This document shows positions 24,930 to 33,751 of a stretch of 64,000 nucleotides of DNA, in pieces. How positions within the stretch are numbered: the first letter of the stretch is position 1; each line of letters opens with the position of its first letter. The notes beneath the pieces were generated by a model. That model saw only the letters and a list, made by a program, of their open reading frames with translations, was not told where the DNA came from and did no database searches. A program made the translations under genes and the position numbers. The stretch is from Nocardioides sambongensis (GTDB taxonomy: Bacteria > Actinomycetota > Actinomycetes > Propionibacteriales > Nocardioidaceae). The DNA is taken from assembly GCF_006494815.1 (NCBI RefSeq), contig NZ_CP041091.1:2804501-2868500 (forward strand), given 5' to 3'.

Positions 24930-25995
24930 GGGCGGCGGCGGACCAGGAGGCCGATCAGCGGGGTGAGCGCGATCGCCAGGAAGACCCGGACGAACTGCAG
25001 GGTGAGGATCAGCCCGATCTGCTCGCCGGAGTCGACCGCGACGGCGACCACCGCGGGCAGCCCGCCGGGCGTGGTGGCGAGGTAGCCGTCGATCCGGGGA
25101 TGCCCAGCGCGTCCGCGAACACCAGGCCAATCGCACCGCAGGCCAGCACTGTCAGTGCCACCTGCACCAGTGCCAGCGGCAGCAGCCGGGACAGCCGCCG
25201 CAGCCGATCGGGAGTGAAGCTCAGGCCCACGTTCGCACCGACCACGGTGAAGCCGACGGCGACCACCCATCCCGGCACCCGCGCGTCGGCGAACCAACCC
25301 GAGAGCTCCAGCGCGCTGGCGACCACCAGCGACCACAGGATCGGGGCCGCCGGGAAGCGGATCAGCCGCGCCAGCAGCAGGCCGCCGAGCACCGCGCAGC
25401 CGGTGAACAGGTGCTGGGAGACCAGGTCCGTCGGCGCCTCGTCGGGGAGCACGGCCCCACCGGCGTCGCCGAGCAGCGGCGCCACCAGCGGGACGCTGAC
25501 CAGCACCACCACGACCCGCAGATACTGCACCGCCATCACCGTGGCCTCGTCCGCCCCGAACTCGCGGGCGGTCAGCGCCACCCCCGAGGCGCCGCCGGCG
25601 ACCGAGGCGAAGGCCGCGGTGGCACCGTCCACGTCGCGGTCCAGGCGCAGCACCTGACCGACCAGCAGCGAGACCGCCAGCGTGGCCAGGACGCAGCCGA
25701 GCACCAGCACCGGGTCGCCGAGGACGGTGTCCAGCACGTCCTCGTCGAGGCTGGACCCGGCCGCGACACCGACCAGGCAGAGCCCGCCGACCCGCGCCGG
25801 CTCCGGCAGCGCGAGCGGGGTCGGAGCCCGCCACGCCAGCACCCCGCCGGCCAGCAGGGCGGCGAAGAGGACCGGCGACGCGGCCCCGACCCACCACAGC
25901 ACCAGCGCGGTGGCGGCGTAGACGGCCCCCGCGACGATCCACAGCGACCGCGGCGGACGGCGGGCCGCCCCGGCCGGCTGCTCGCTCAGGGTCAG
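24923..25995 (-). CDS. AbrB-duplication family membrane protein, apparent frameshift, probable CTG start
   Basis: About 357 residues and ten TM helices in two related halves, the PF05145-type family often labelled 'AbrB transcriptional regulator' or 'ammonia monooxygenase', though it is neither. Conserved Gly-rich turns (AGGASGVALTAREFGAD and ALGIPRIDGYLATTPGG) mark the half repeats. The frame breaks at GGGG 25096-25099 (plus strand). No ATG, GTG or TTG precedes the first TM; CTG 25995 overlaps the DUF3151 stop as CTGA and is the likely coupled start (CTG 25989 is the alternative). Transport function unknown. Confidence 0.8.
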
Positions 25996-26417
25996 CCCAG
26001 CAGGGCGTCGTACGCGGCGGGGCTGGAGTCGCGCAGGAACGCCGCGCAGCGCTCCCGCTCGTCCTCCTCGCCGATCGCACCGGCGGCGGTGACCAGCAGC
26101 GCCAGGCAGCGCAGGAACCCGCGGTTGGGCTCGTGGTCCCACGGCACCGGGCCGTGGCCCTTCCACCCGTTGCGGCGCAGCAGGTCCAGCGAGCGGTGGT
26201 AGCCGACCCGCGCGTAGGCGTAGACGGTCACCGGGTCGGCGCCCTCACCGGAGGCCTCGTCGGCCAGCGTGGCCCAGGCCAGCGGCGACGCCGGCATACG
26301 TCGTACGACGTCCACGGCCGCCTCCCCGGAGGCCAGCGCCTCCGCGGCGGGATCGGCGGGGAGCAGGGTCGGCGGGGGGCCCGCCATCAGGTCGGATCCG
26401 ATCGGTGGGTTGGTCAT
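25992..26417 (-). CDS. DUF3151 family protein
   Basis: 141-residue soluble protein typical of actinobacteria: PASPLAWATLADEA near 45, YAYARVGYHRSLDLLRRNGWKGHGPVPW near 68-95 and the C-terminal AFLRDSSPAAYDALLG. The family has no known function. ATG 26417 has GACAAT seven bases upstream and is probably leaderless. It is divergent from the MFS pump gene, with a shared 38-bp region. Confidence 0.88.
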   Translation of the reverse strand: MTNPPIGSDLMAGPPPTLLPADPAAEALASGEAAVDVVRRMPASPLAWATLADEASGEGADPVTVYAYARVGYHRSLDLLRRNGWKGHGPVPWDHEPNRGFLRCLALLVTAAGAIGEEDERERCAAFLRDSSPAAYDALLG

Positions 26418-26421
26418 GGAA

Positions 26422-26432
26422 TGGATTGTCCA
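26422..26432. promoter_or_regulatory. Inverted repeat TGGA-TTG-TCCA between divergent genes
   Basis: A short perfect repeat, flanked by wider CATGGA (26415-26420) / TCCATG (26429-26434) arms. It covers the -10 of the DUF3151 gene (GACAAT at 26430-26425, minus) and lies just upstream of the MFS gene. Possible operator. Confidence 0.35.
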
Positions 26433-26455
26433 TGGTCGGGTGTTGAGTGCTCCAC

Positions 26456-27972
26456 GTGACCCAGAATCCCTCCGCCGCGGCGCCCGCCCCCGCCGCCGAC
26501 ACCCCCGCCAACCCGTGGCCCGCCCTGTGGGCGCTGGTCATCGGCTTCTTCATGATCCTGGTGGACCTGACCATCGTCACGGTGGCGACGCCGACGATCA
26601 TCGAGGAGCTCGACGCCTCGGTGAACGAGGTGGTCTGGGTGACCAGCGCCTACATGCTGGCCTACGCGGTGCCGGTGCTGATCATGGGTCGCCTGGGCGA
26701 CCGCTACGGCTCCAAGCGGCTCTACCTGGCCGGGCTGGTCGTCTTCACGCTCGCCTCGCTGTGGTGCGGCCTGACCACCACGATCGGCGCGCTGATCCTG
26801 GCCCGGGTGGTCCAGGGCTTCGGCGCCTCGATGATGACGCCGCAGACGATGGCGATCATCACCCGGATCTTCCCCGCTGCCGAGCGGGGCAAGGCGATGG
26901 CCGTGTGGGGCGCGACCGCAGGCGCGGCGATGGTGGTCGGCCCGATCCTGGGCGGCGTCCTCACCGACGGCCTGGGCTGGGAGTGGATCTTCTTCGTCAA
27001 CGTGCCGGTCGGTCTGATCGCGCTGGCCGCCGCCTGGCGCCTGGTGCCCTCGCTGCCGACCCACGCGCACCGGTTCGACTGGATCGGGGTGGCGCTCTCG
27101 GGCAGCGCGATGTTCCTGCTGTGCTTCGGCATCCAGGAGGGCGACCAGCAGGACTGGGCCGGGTGGATCATCGCGATGATCCTCGGCGGCGTGGTGCTGA
27201 TGGGGCCTTCGTCGGTTGGCAGCGGCGGGCGCCGGAGCCGCTGGTGCCGCTGGGCCTGTTCAAGGACCGCAACTTCTCGGTGTCCAACGTGGCGATCACC
27301 TGCATGGGCTCGATCGGGGCCTCGATGGGCTTCCCGCTGATGCTGTGGGCCCAGGCCGTGCACGGCTACTCCCCCACCGAGTCCGCGCTGCTGATGCTGC
27401 CGATGGCAGCCATGTCCATCCTGCTCGCCAAGCCCGTCGGCGACCTCACCGACCAGGTGCACCCCCGCGTGGTGACCGGCTTCGGCTTCGCGGTCAGCCT
27501 GATCGGCTTCGCGCTGCTGACCTGGCGCATCGACGCCGACACGGCGGTGTGGGAGGTGGCCGTCCCGATGGCGATCATCGGTATCGGCAACGCCTGCATC
27601 TGGGCGCCCACCGCGGCGACCGCCAACCGCAACCTGCCGCTGCGGCTGGCCGGCGCCGGCGCCGGCGTCTACAACGCGACCCGGCAGGTCGGCTCGGTGC
27701 TCGGCGCGGCCGCCATCGCCGTGTTGATGGACGCCCGGCTCTCCGCCCACGGCCTGGCCGGCGGCGGGTCGCCGGAGGGTGGCGCGACCCAGCTGCCCTC
27801 CTTCCTCCAGGCACCCTTCGCCGAGTCGATGCAGCAGGCGATGTACCTGCCGCTGGCGATGTACGCCGTGGGCCTCGTCGCGGTGCTCTTCTACGAGGCT
27901 CCCCGGCACGCGGGGTATCGCGCCGCGGCGACTCCCGACCCGGCCGGCGCCGCCGCGACCGGCGTCAGCTGA
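26456..27972 (+). CDS. MFS transporter, DHA2 (EmrB/QacA) family, apparent frameshift
   Basis: Proton-driven multidrug-type exporter with 14 predicted TM helices. Motif A appears as [11 protein letters not shown] near 80-90 and the DHA2 segment [24 protein letters not shown] as TM1. The frame breaks at GGGG 27202-27205; one base restores [24 protein letters not shown] and 505 residues. GTG 26456 (MTQNPSAA) is preferred; GTG 26447 would add three residues. The stop overlaps that of ilvA. Substrates unknown. Confidence 0.88.
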
Positions 27973-29323
27973 CGAAGCCGAAGAGCGGGCTGCCGGGGTC
28001 GACCCGCTGCACCCGCAGCCGGGAGGCCTCCATCCGGGCGACCAGGCCGTCCAGGTCGTCGCGGTGCGCCATCTCGATGCCCACCAGGGCCGGGCCGGTC
28101 TCGCGGTTGTTGCGCTTGGTGTACTCGAAGAGCGTGATGTCGTCGTCGGGACCGAGCACGTCGTCGAGGAAGCGTCGCAGGGCGCCGGGCTCCTGGGGGA
28201 ACTCGACCAGGAAGTAGTGCTTGAGCCCCTCGTGCACCAGCGCTCGCTCCACGATGTCGGCATAGCGGGAGACGTCGTTGTTGCCGCCCGAGACCACGCA
28301 GACCACGGTCCGTCCGGCGCCGATCAGGTGGTCGGCCGGGTCGCCGGTCGGTGAATGGCCGCTGATCCGCAGCGCCGCGGAGGCCAGCGCGCCGGCGGGC
28401 TCGGCGATGATCCCGTCGGTCTGGTAGAGGTCGAGCATCTCGACGCAGATCTCACCCTCCGGCACCGAGACCGGGAGCAGCACCGCGTGGGAGCGCGGCC
28501 GGCGGTCGGCGGCCGCCCGCACCACGGCGAAGGTCAGGTCGCCGACCCGCCGCACGGCGGCGCCGTCGACGAACTGGTCGACCGTGGTCAGGGCGACCGG
28601 GGCGCCGGCCTCCAGCGCGGCCGCCAGCGAGGCGGCTCCGGCCGGCTCGGCGGCGTGCACCACCACCTCCGGCGCGTGCGCCGCGAGGTAGGTCATCGCC
28701 CCCGCGAGCAGCCCGGCGCCGCCGACCGGCACGACGACGTGGTCCAGCCGACGGCCGGCCTCACGGAGCTGGGCGAGGATCTCGGCCATCACCGTGCCCT
28801 GCCCGGCGATCACCCCGGGATGGTCGAAGGCGGGCAGCACGGTCGCCCCGGACGCCTCGGCGTACTCGGCGGCGGCGACCGCGGAGTCGTCGTAGGTGTC
28901 CCCGGCGATCACCACATCGACGTACGAGCCGCCGAGCGCGGCCACCCGGTCGCGCTTCTGCCGGGGTGTGGTGCGGGGCAGGAAGATCGTCGCCCGCACC
29001 CCTGCCCGCGCGCACGCGAAGGCCACTCCCTGGGCATGGTTGCCCGCGGAGGCGCAGGTGACCCCGGCCGCCTTGGCCTCGTCGCTCAGCCCGGCCACGA
29101 CGTTGTAGGCGCCGCGGGCCTTGTAGGAGCGCACCGGGGTGAGGTCCTCCCGCTTGAGCCACACGTCGCAGCCGGTCAGCGCGGAGAGCCGCGGCGCCGG
29201 CTGCAGCGGGGTCGGATCGATCACGCCGGCGAGCGTCGCGGCGGCCGCGTCGATCTCCGCCGCGGTCGGCAGGCCGTCGGGCCAGGCGACCGGCGCGGCG
29301 GGGGTGGTGGGGCCGGTGCTCAC
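27965..29323 (-). CDS. ilvA: Threonine ammonia-lyase (threonine dehydratase)
   Basis: PLP enzyme that converts threonine to 2-oxobutanoate, the first step to isoleucine. 452 residues. The PLP Lys is in RSYKARGAYN (Lys68), the substrate loop in SAGNHAQGVAFA near 90, and the phosphate cup GGAGLLAG near 195. One C-terminal ACT-like domain (HYFLVEFPQEPGALRRFLDDV from about 370) suggests allosteric control. GTG 29323 overlaps the fbaA stop by four bases (GTGA), so it is translated with fbaA. Its stop overlaps that of the convergent MFS gene by eight bases. Confidence 0.93.
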   Translation of the reverse strand: MSTGPTTPAAPVAWPDGLPTAAEIDAAAATLAGVIDPTPLQPAPRLSALTGCDVWLKREDLTPVRSYKARGAYNVVAGLSDEAKAAGVTCASAGNHAQGVAFACARAGVRATIFLPRTTPRQKRDRVAALGGSYVDVVIAGDTYDDSAVAAAEYAEASGATVLPAFDHPGVIAGQGTVMAEILAQLREAGRRLDHVVVPVGGAGLLAGAMTYLAAHAPEVVVHAAEPAGAASLAAALEAGAPVALTTVDQFVDGAAVRRVGDLTFAVVRAAADRRPRSHAVLLPVSVPEGEICVEMLDLYQTDGIIAEPAGALASAALRISGHSPTGDPADHLIGAGRTVVCVVSGGNNDVSRYADIVERALVHEGLKHYFLVEFPQEPGALRRFLDDVLGPDDDITLFEYTKRNNRETGPALVGIEMAHRDDLDGLVARMEASRLRVQRVDPGSPLFGFVS

Positions 29324-30351
29324 CCGATCGTGGTGCCGGCCGAGCGCAGGTGCTGGCAGGCCTCGACGACCCGCGCAGCCATCCCCGCCTCGGCGGCCTT
29401 GCCCCAGGCGCGGGGGTCGTAGGCCTTCTTGTTGCCCACCTCGCCGTCGACCTTGAGCACGCCGTCGTAGTTGCTGAACATGTGCGCGGCGGCCGGGCGG
29501 GTGAACGCGTACTGGGTGTCGGTGTCGACGTTCATCTTGACCACGCCGTAGTCGACCGCGGCGGCGATCTCCTCGGCCGACGACCCGGAGCCGCCGTGGA
29601 AGACCAGGTGGAACGGCTTGGCGCCCTCCTCGAGGCCGAACTCGGCGGTGACCGCCTCCTGGGCGGACTTGAGCACCTCGGGGCGCAGCTTGACGTTGCC
29701 CGGCTTGTAGACGCCGTGCACGTTGCCGAAGGTCAGCGCGGTCATGTAGTAGCCGCGGTCGCCGTGACCGAGTGCCTTCGCCGTGGCGATCGCGTCCTCG
29801 GGCGTGGAGTAGAGCTTCTCGTTGATCTCGTTCTCGACGCCGTCCTCCTCGCCGCCGACCACACCGACCTCGATCTCCAGGATGATCCTGGCCTCGATGC
29901 ACTTCTCGAGCAGCTCGGCGGCGATGGACAGGTTCTCCTCCAGCGGCACCGCGGAGCCGTCCCACATGTGCGACTGGAAGAGCGGGGCCTCGCCGCGGGC
30001 GACCCGCTCCGCGGAGATCGCCAGCAACGGGCGGACGAAGCCGTCCAGCTTGTCCTGGGGACAGTGGTCGGTGTGCAGCGCGATGTTCACCGGATAGCTC
30101 TTCGCCACCTCGGCCGCGAACGCGGCGAACGCGACGGAGCCGGAGACCATGTCCTTGACCGAGGGGCCCGACAGATACTCGGCGCCGCCGGTGGAGATCT
30201 GGATGATCCCGTCGGAGCCCGCGTCGGCGAAGCCCTTGAGCGCGGCGTTCAGCGTCTGTGAGGACGAGACGTTGATGGCAGGGTAGGCGAACGCGTTGTT
30301 CTTCGCCGTGTCGAGCATCTCGGCGTACTTCTCAGGGGTGGCGATCGGCAT
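29320..30351 (-). CDS. fbaA: Fructose-bisphosphate aldolase, class II
   Basis: Zinc-dependent aldolase of glycolysis and gluconeogenesis. 343 residues, normal for the class IIA type. Metal ligands are in ALHTDHCPQDK near 96-106, and GNVHGVYKPG and LVFHGGSGSS give the other two His; the phosphate site follows in KMNVDTDTQ. ATG 30351 has AGGAG upstream, and TAGGGT about 40 bases before the start is the probable -10, giving a short leader. First gene of an fbaA-ilvA unit. Confidence 0.96.
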   Translation of the reverse strand: MPIATPEKYAEMLDTAKNNAFAYPAINVSSSQTLNAALKGFADAGSDGIIQISTGGAEYLSGPSVKDMVSGSVAFAAFAAEVAKSYPVNIALHTDHCPQDKLDGFVRPLLAISAERVARGEAPLFQSHMWDGSAVPLEENLSIAAELLEKCIEARIILEIEVGVVGGEEDGVENEINEKLYSTPEDAIATAKALGHGDRGYYMTALTFGNVHGVYKPGNVKLRPEVLKSAQEAVTAEFGLEEGAKPFHLVFHGGSGSSAEEIAAAVDYGVVKMNVDTDTQYAFTRPAAAHMFSNYDGVLKVDGEVGNKKAYDPRAWGKAAEAGMAARVVEACQHLRSAGTTIG

Positions 30352-30390
30352 GGGTGTGTCTCCTGCGGCACGGGACCTGGGTCGGCTCCG

Positions 30391-30396
30391 ACCCTA
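30391..30396 (-). promoter_or_regulatory. -10 element of fbaA
   Basis: TAGGGT on the minus strand, 39 bases before the ATG, giving a short leader that contains the AGGAG ribosome site. Confidence 0.45.
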
Positions 30397-30478
30397 GGGC
30401 ATGTCCCCGAGGTGGCACCGGCGCGATCGCAGCCACCGGGTTGGCAACCGGACCGGGCCCGCCGCGCGTCTACCCATC

Positions 30479-31408
30479 ATGAGCACCGACCGTGCGTTGC
30501 GCGAGGCCCTCGAGGACGGCTTCGGCGCCGAGCCGCCGCTGATCCCCGCCACCGACCACCTCGCGCACGGGCGCCGTGCGCTGCGCCGTCGACGCGTCGC
30601 CACCTGCCTGGCCGCCGGTACGGCGACCGCGGCCCTCGTCGCGGTGACCTGGGCCACCGGCGCCGCCGGTCCCGGCCGCGAGGCCGTCGACCGGGTCCCG
30701 GCTGCGACGAACCCGAGCGCCGAGGCGACCACGGACGCCTCACCCGGCGATCCGGCGCGCAGGGCGCAGGACCCGCAGCGTCTGGTCTCCCACCGGTTCC
30801 CCGCGGCCTTCGACGCGGACGGCGGGGTCGTGGTCAAGGACGGCTGGACGGTGCTGCGCCGGGTCCCCAACCCGCTCGGGGTGGGTGCTCCCGAACGGTC
30901 GGTCGGGCTGGTCCTCTCCGACGGGGAACGGACCCGCTGGATGCTGGTGGACCTGCTGCGCGCCCCGGGCGGAGGGCTGCAGGCCTCGGCGTCGGCCGAC
31001 GGGCCGGGCAAGGCGTTCGCCGAGTTCGACGACTGGTTGACATCGATGGTCGCGCTGACCGCCCCGGAATCCGTCGGCGGGGAGGGCGGTTCCGGCGGCG
31101 GGGAGGGCCGTTCCGACGACGCCGGTCATCCGCTGGTGACCGAGGACGCCCGGGGCGACCTGGTCGCCGTCGACGGTGTGCGACTGCTGGCGGTGCGCGA
31201 CGCCGACCCGATCCCCGGCTACACCCAGCAGGGAGACCGCTACGCGAAGGTGGAGCGCGACGGCGAGATCTGGTTCGCCGTGGTCCGCGGCACCGGACCC
31301 TCGATGCAGGTGATCCCGGTCGACGCCGCGACGCTGCCCGCGCCCACCTGGGCGGCGCTGACCGAGCACCTCCGGGCCGGAACCGACTCCGGGGAGGGGA
31401 TGCTGTGA
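30479..31408 (+). CDS. Single-pass membrane protein paired with a sigma factor
   Basis: 309 residues: a cytoplasmic part of about 38 residues (MSTDRALREALEDGF), one TM helix (about 41-65, Ala/Thr-rich) and a large outside domain with no recognised fold. Its stop overlaps the sigma factor start (GTGA), so the two are coupled. Topology and context suggest a sensor or anti-sigma partner, but the cytoplasmic tail is very short for a standard anti-sigma domain and no zinc HxxxCxxC motif is present. ATG 30479 is the only start before the TM. Confidence 0.7.
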   Translation: MSTDRALREALEDGFGAEPPLIPATDHLAHGRRALRRRRVATCLAAGTATAALVAVTWATGAAGPGREAVDRVPAATNPSAEATTDASPGDPARRAQDPQRLVSHRFPAAFDADGGVVVKDGWTVLRRVPNPLGVGAPERSVGLVLSDGERTRWMLVDLLRAPGGGLQASASADGPGKAFAEFDDWLTSMVALTAPESVGGEGGSGGGEGRSDDAGHPLVTEDARGDLVAVDGVRLLAVRDADPIPGYTQQGDRYAKVERDGEIWFAVVRGTGPSMQVIPVDAATLPAPTWAALTEHLRAGTDSGEGML

Positions 31409-31923
31409 GCGCCCGGCGCGCGGAGCGGGATGCGGCGTACGTCGAGTTCGTCACCTCCCGCCAGGCACACCTGCGGCGGATCGCCTATGCCATCTGCGGC
31501 GACTGGCACACCGCGGAGGACGTGCTGCAGACCGCGCTGACCAAGGTGTACCTCGCCTGGCCGAAGGTCCAGCGCGCCTCGCACCCCGACGCCTACGTGC
31601 GGCAGATCATCGTGCGCACCAACCTGGACGAGCGCCGCCGCCCCTGGCGGCGGGAGGCGGCCGTGCTGGACGCGGTCGCGTCGGACCGGCGCGAGGAGAC
31701 GAGCACGACCGGTCCGGACCACGCCGAGCGCTCGGCGCTGATCGACGCGCTCCAGGAGCTGCCGCAGATGCAGCGCAAGGTCGTGGTGCTGCGGCACTGG
31801 CTGGACCTCAGTGTCGCGGAGACCTCGGCCGAGCTGGGCATCTCCGAGGGGACGGTGAAGAGCCACTCGTCGCGGGCGATGGAGCGGCTGCGGACGTTGC
31901 TGGCCACGGCCGACCGGGAGTGA
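31405..31923 (+). CDS. SigE-family RNA polymerase sigma factor
   Basis: 172-residue ECF-like factor. Region 2 (LRRIAYAICGDWHTAEDVLQTALTKVYLAW) is at about 20-52, and region 4 (DALQELPQMQRKVVVLRHWLDLSVAETSAELGISEGTVKSHSSRAMERLR) at about 112-165. The small SigE-family group of actinobacteria has this size. Starts at GTG 31405 inside the stop of the membrane protein gene. Unusually the partner comes before the sigma gene. Regulon unknown. Confidence 0.9.
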   Translation: MSARRAERDAAYVEFVTSRQAHLRRIAYAICGDWHTAEDVLQTALTKVYLAWPKVQRASHPDAYVRQIIVRTNLDERRRPWRREAAVLDAVASDRREETSTTGPDHAERSALIDALQELPQMQRKVVVLRHWLDLSVAETSAELGISEGTVKSHSSRAMERLRTLLATADRE

Positions 31924-31997
31924 GCCGGGCGTCGGGCGGGTGAGGACCCGGACCGCGCCTCGCCGGGTCCCGGCGCCCGGTGCGGGAGGCTGTGCGG

Positions 31998-33643
31998 ATG
32001 GAGGTCCTGATCGTCGCGGTCGCCAGCCTGCTGGTGATCGCCGCCACCGCCGCCCTCGCTCCGCGCGTCCGGATCGCCGCGCCGCTGCTCCTGGTCGCTC
32101 TGGGCATCGCGGTCAGCTTCGTGCCGGCGGTGCCGCCGATCGAGGTCGACCCGGAGTGGATCATCGCGGGGGTCCTCCCGCCGCTGCTCTACTCCGCCTC
32201 CGTCTCGATGCCCGCGATGAGCTTCCGGCGCGAGCTCCGGTCGATCGGCGGCCTGTCGGTGGTGCTGGTGGTGCTCAGCTCGGTGGTGCTCGGGCTCTTC
32301 TTCTCCTGGGTGGTCCCGGGGCTCGACCTGTGGTGGGGCATCGCGCTCGGCGCGGTGGTCAGCCCGACCGACGCGGTCGCCACCTCGATCATCAAGCGTC
32401 TGGGCGCCTCGCCGCGGGTCGTCGCCGTACTGGAGGGCGAGAGCCTGCTCAACGACGCCACCGCGCTGGTGCTGCTGCGCAGCGCGGTGGCCGGTGCATC
32501 GGTGTCGGTCTCGGCGCTCGGGGTGATCGGCGACTTCGTGTTCGCGGTCGTCGTCGCCGTCGTGATCGGCATCGCGGTCGGCGTGCTCAACCTGCGGGTG
32601 CGGTCGCGGGTGCCCGACGCGACGGTCAACACCGTGCTCTCGTTCACGGTCCCGTTCCTGGCCTCCATCCCGGCCGAGCTGCTCGGCGCCTCCGGCCTGG
32701 TCGCCGCGGTGGTGGCCGGGTTGGTCACCGGCCACCGGGCTCCCCGACTGCTGCCGCCCCAGCACCGGCTCTCCGACGCCCAGAGCTGGCGCACCGTCGA
32801 GCTGGTGCTGGAGGGCGGGGTCTTCCTGCTGATGGGGCTGGAGCTGTTCGGCATCATCGAGGAGGTCCGCGAGACCGGCCAGGGGCTGGACACCGCGTTC
32901 GCGGTCGCCGCCGGCGCCCTGGCGCTCACCCTGCTGGTGCGGGCGGCGTACGTCGCCCTGCTGCTGGTCGGGCTGCACCGGCGGGCCCGCCGGCAGATGG
33001 CGCTCAAGCCGCGTCTCGACGTGATGCGGGAGCGCCTCGAGCAGGACGAGCCGCTGTTCAGCGATCCGCGGGCGGCCGGCCGCGTCTCCTCGCCCGAGCA
33101 TCGCGAGCGGTTCGCCACCCGGGTCCGCCGCGGGCTCGCCGACATCGACTACCTGCTGGCCTCGCCGCTGCGCTGGCGGGAAGGGACCATCCTGGTCTGG
33201 GCCGGGATGCGGGGGCGGTGACCGTCGCCGCGGCGCAGACCCTCCCCGAGGACACCCCGGCGCGGGCGCTGCTGGTGCTGATCGCGTTCCTGACCGCGGC
33301 CGGATCGCTGTTGGTGCAGGGCGGCACCCTGGCCCCGGTGCTGCGGTGGATCGGCAGCGACGTCCGGGCCGAGGCGGATGCCGAGGTCCAGGCCGTCGAG
33401 GAACGCGGCCGCCTGCTGACCCTGCTGCGGGCGACCGGCGAGGAGGTACGGACCGGGTGGAGCGGACCGGACCCGTCGATGGCGCTGACCCTGGCGATGC
33501 TCCGGGCCCAGCGCGACACCCTCCTCGACGCCCGCGACGACGGCCTGTTCGACCCCGAGAGCCTGACCCGCGCGCTCCGGGTCGTCGACGCCGACCAGAT
33601 CAGCATCGAGCTCAAGGGGGCGCCGACCGATCTCGCCCCCTGA
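31998..33643 (+). CDS. Na+/H+ antiporter, CPA1 family, apparent frameshift
   Basis: Cation:proton antiporter with about 12 TM helices followed by a soluble tail of about 110 residues. The ion-binding ND-type motif is at GESLLNDATALVL near 150, with SPTDAVATS near 122. The frame breaks at GGGGG 33211-33215; one base restores VWAGMRGAVTVAAAQTLP, a hallmark of the family, and 548 residues. ATG 31998 has GGGAGG eight bases upstream. Its stop codon is the first base triplet of a tandem array. Confidence 0.92.
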
Positions 33644-33751
33644 CCTCTCGAGGCCGTCTTCCTGACCTCTCGGCGAGTGGCGACCGACCTCTCGGGGTCC
33701 ACTCCCCGACCTCTCGGCGAGTGGTGGGTGACCTCTCGGCGGGTCAGTCGG
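33642..33751 (+). repeat. Tandem array, five copies of a 22-bp unit, from stop codon to stop codon
   Basis: GACCTCTCG(G/A) begins at 33642, 33664, 33686, 33708 and 33730, always 22 apart; the other 11-12 bases of each unit vary. The first copy overlaps the antiporter stop codon and the last contains the pcaL stop, so the array is the whole intergenic region. Confidence 0.93.

Noticed and set aside
20676..33215. Programmed ribosomal frameshifting at the G/C runs
   Set aside because: The breaks occur in eleven unrelated genes, lack a shared slippery heptamer and stimulator, and affect core genes; sequence error is simpler.
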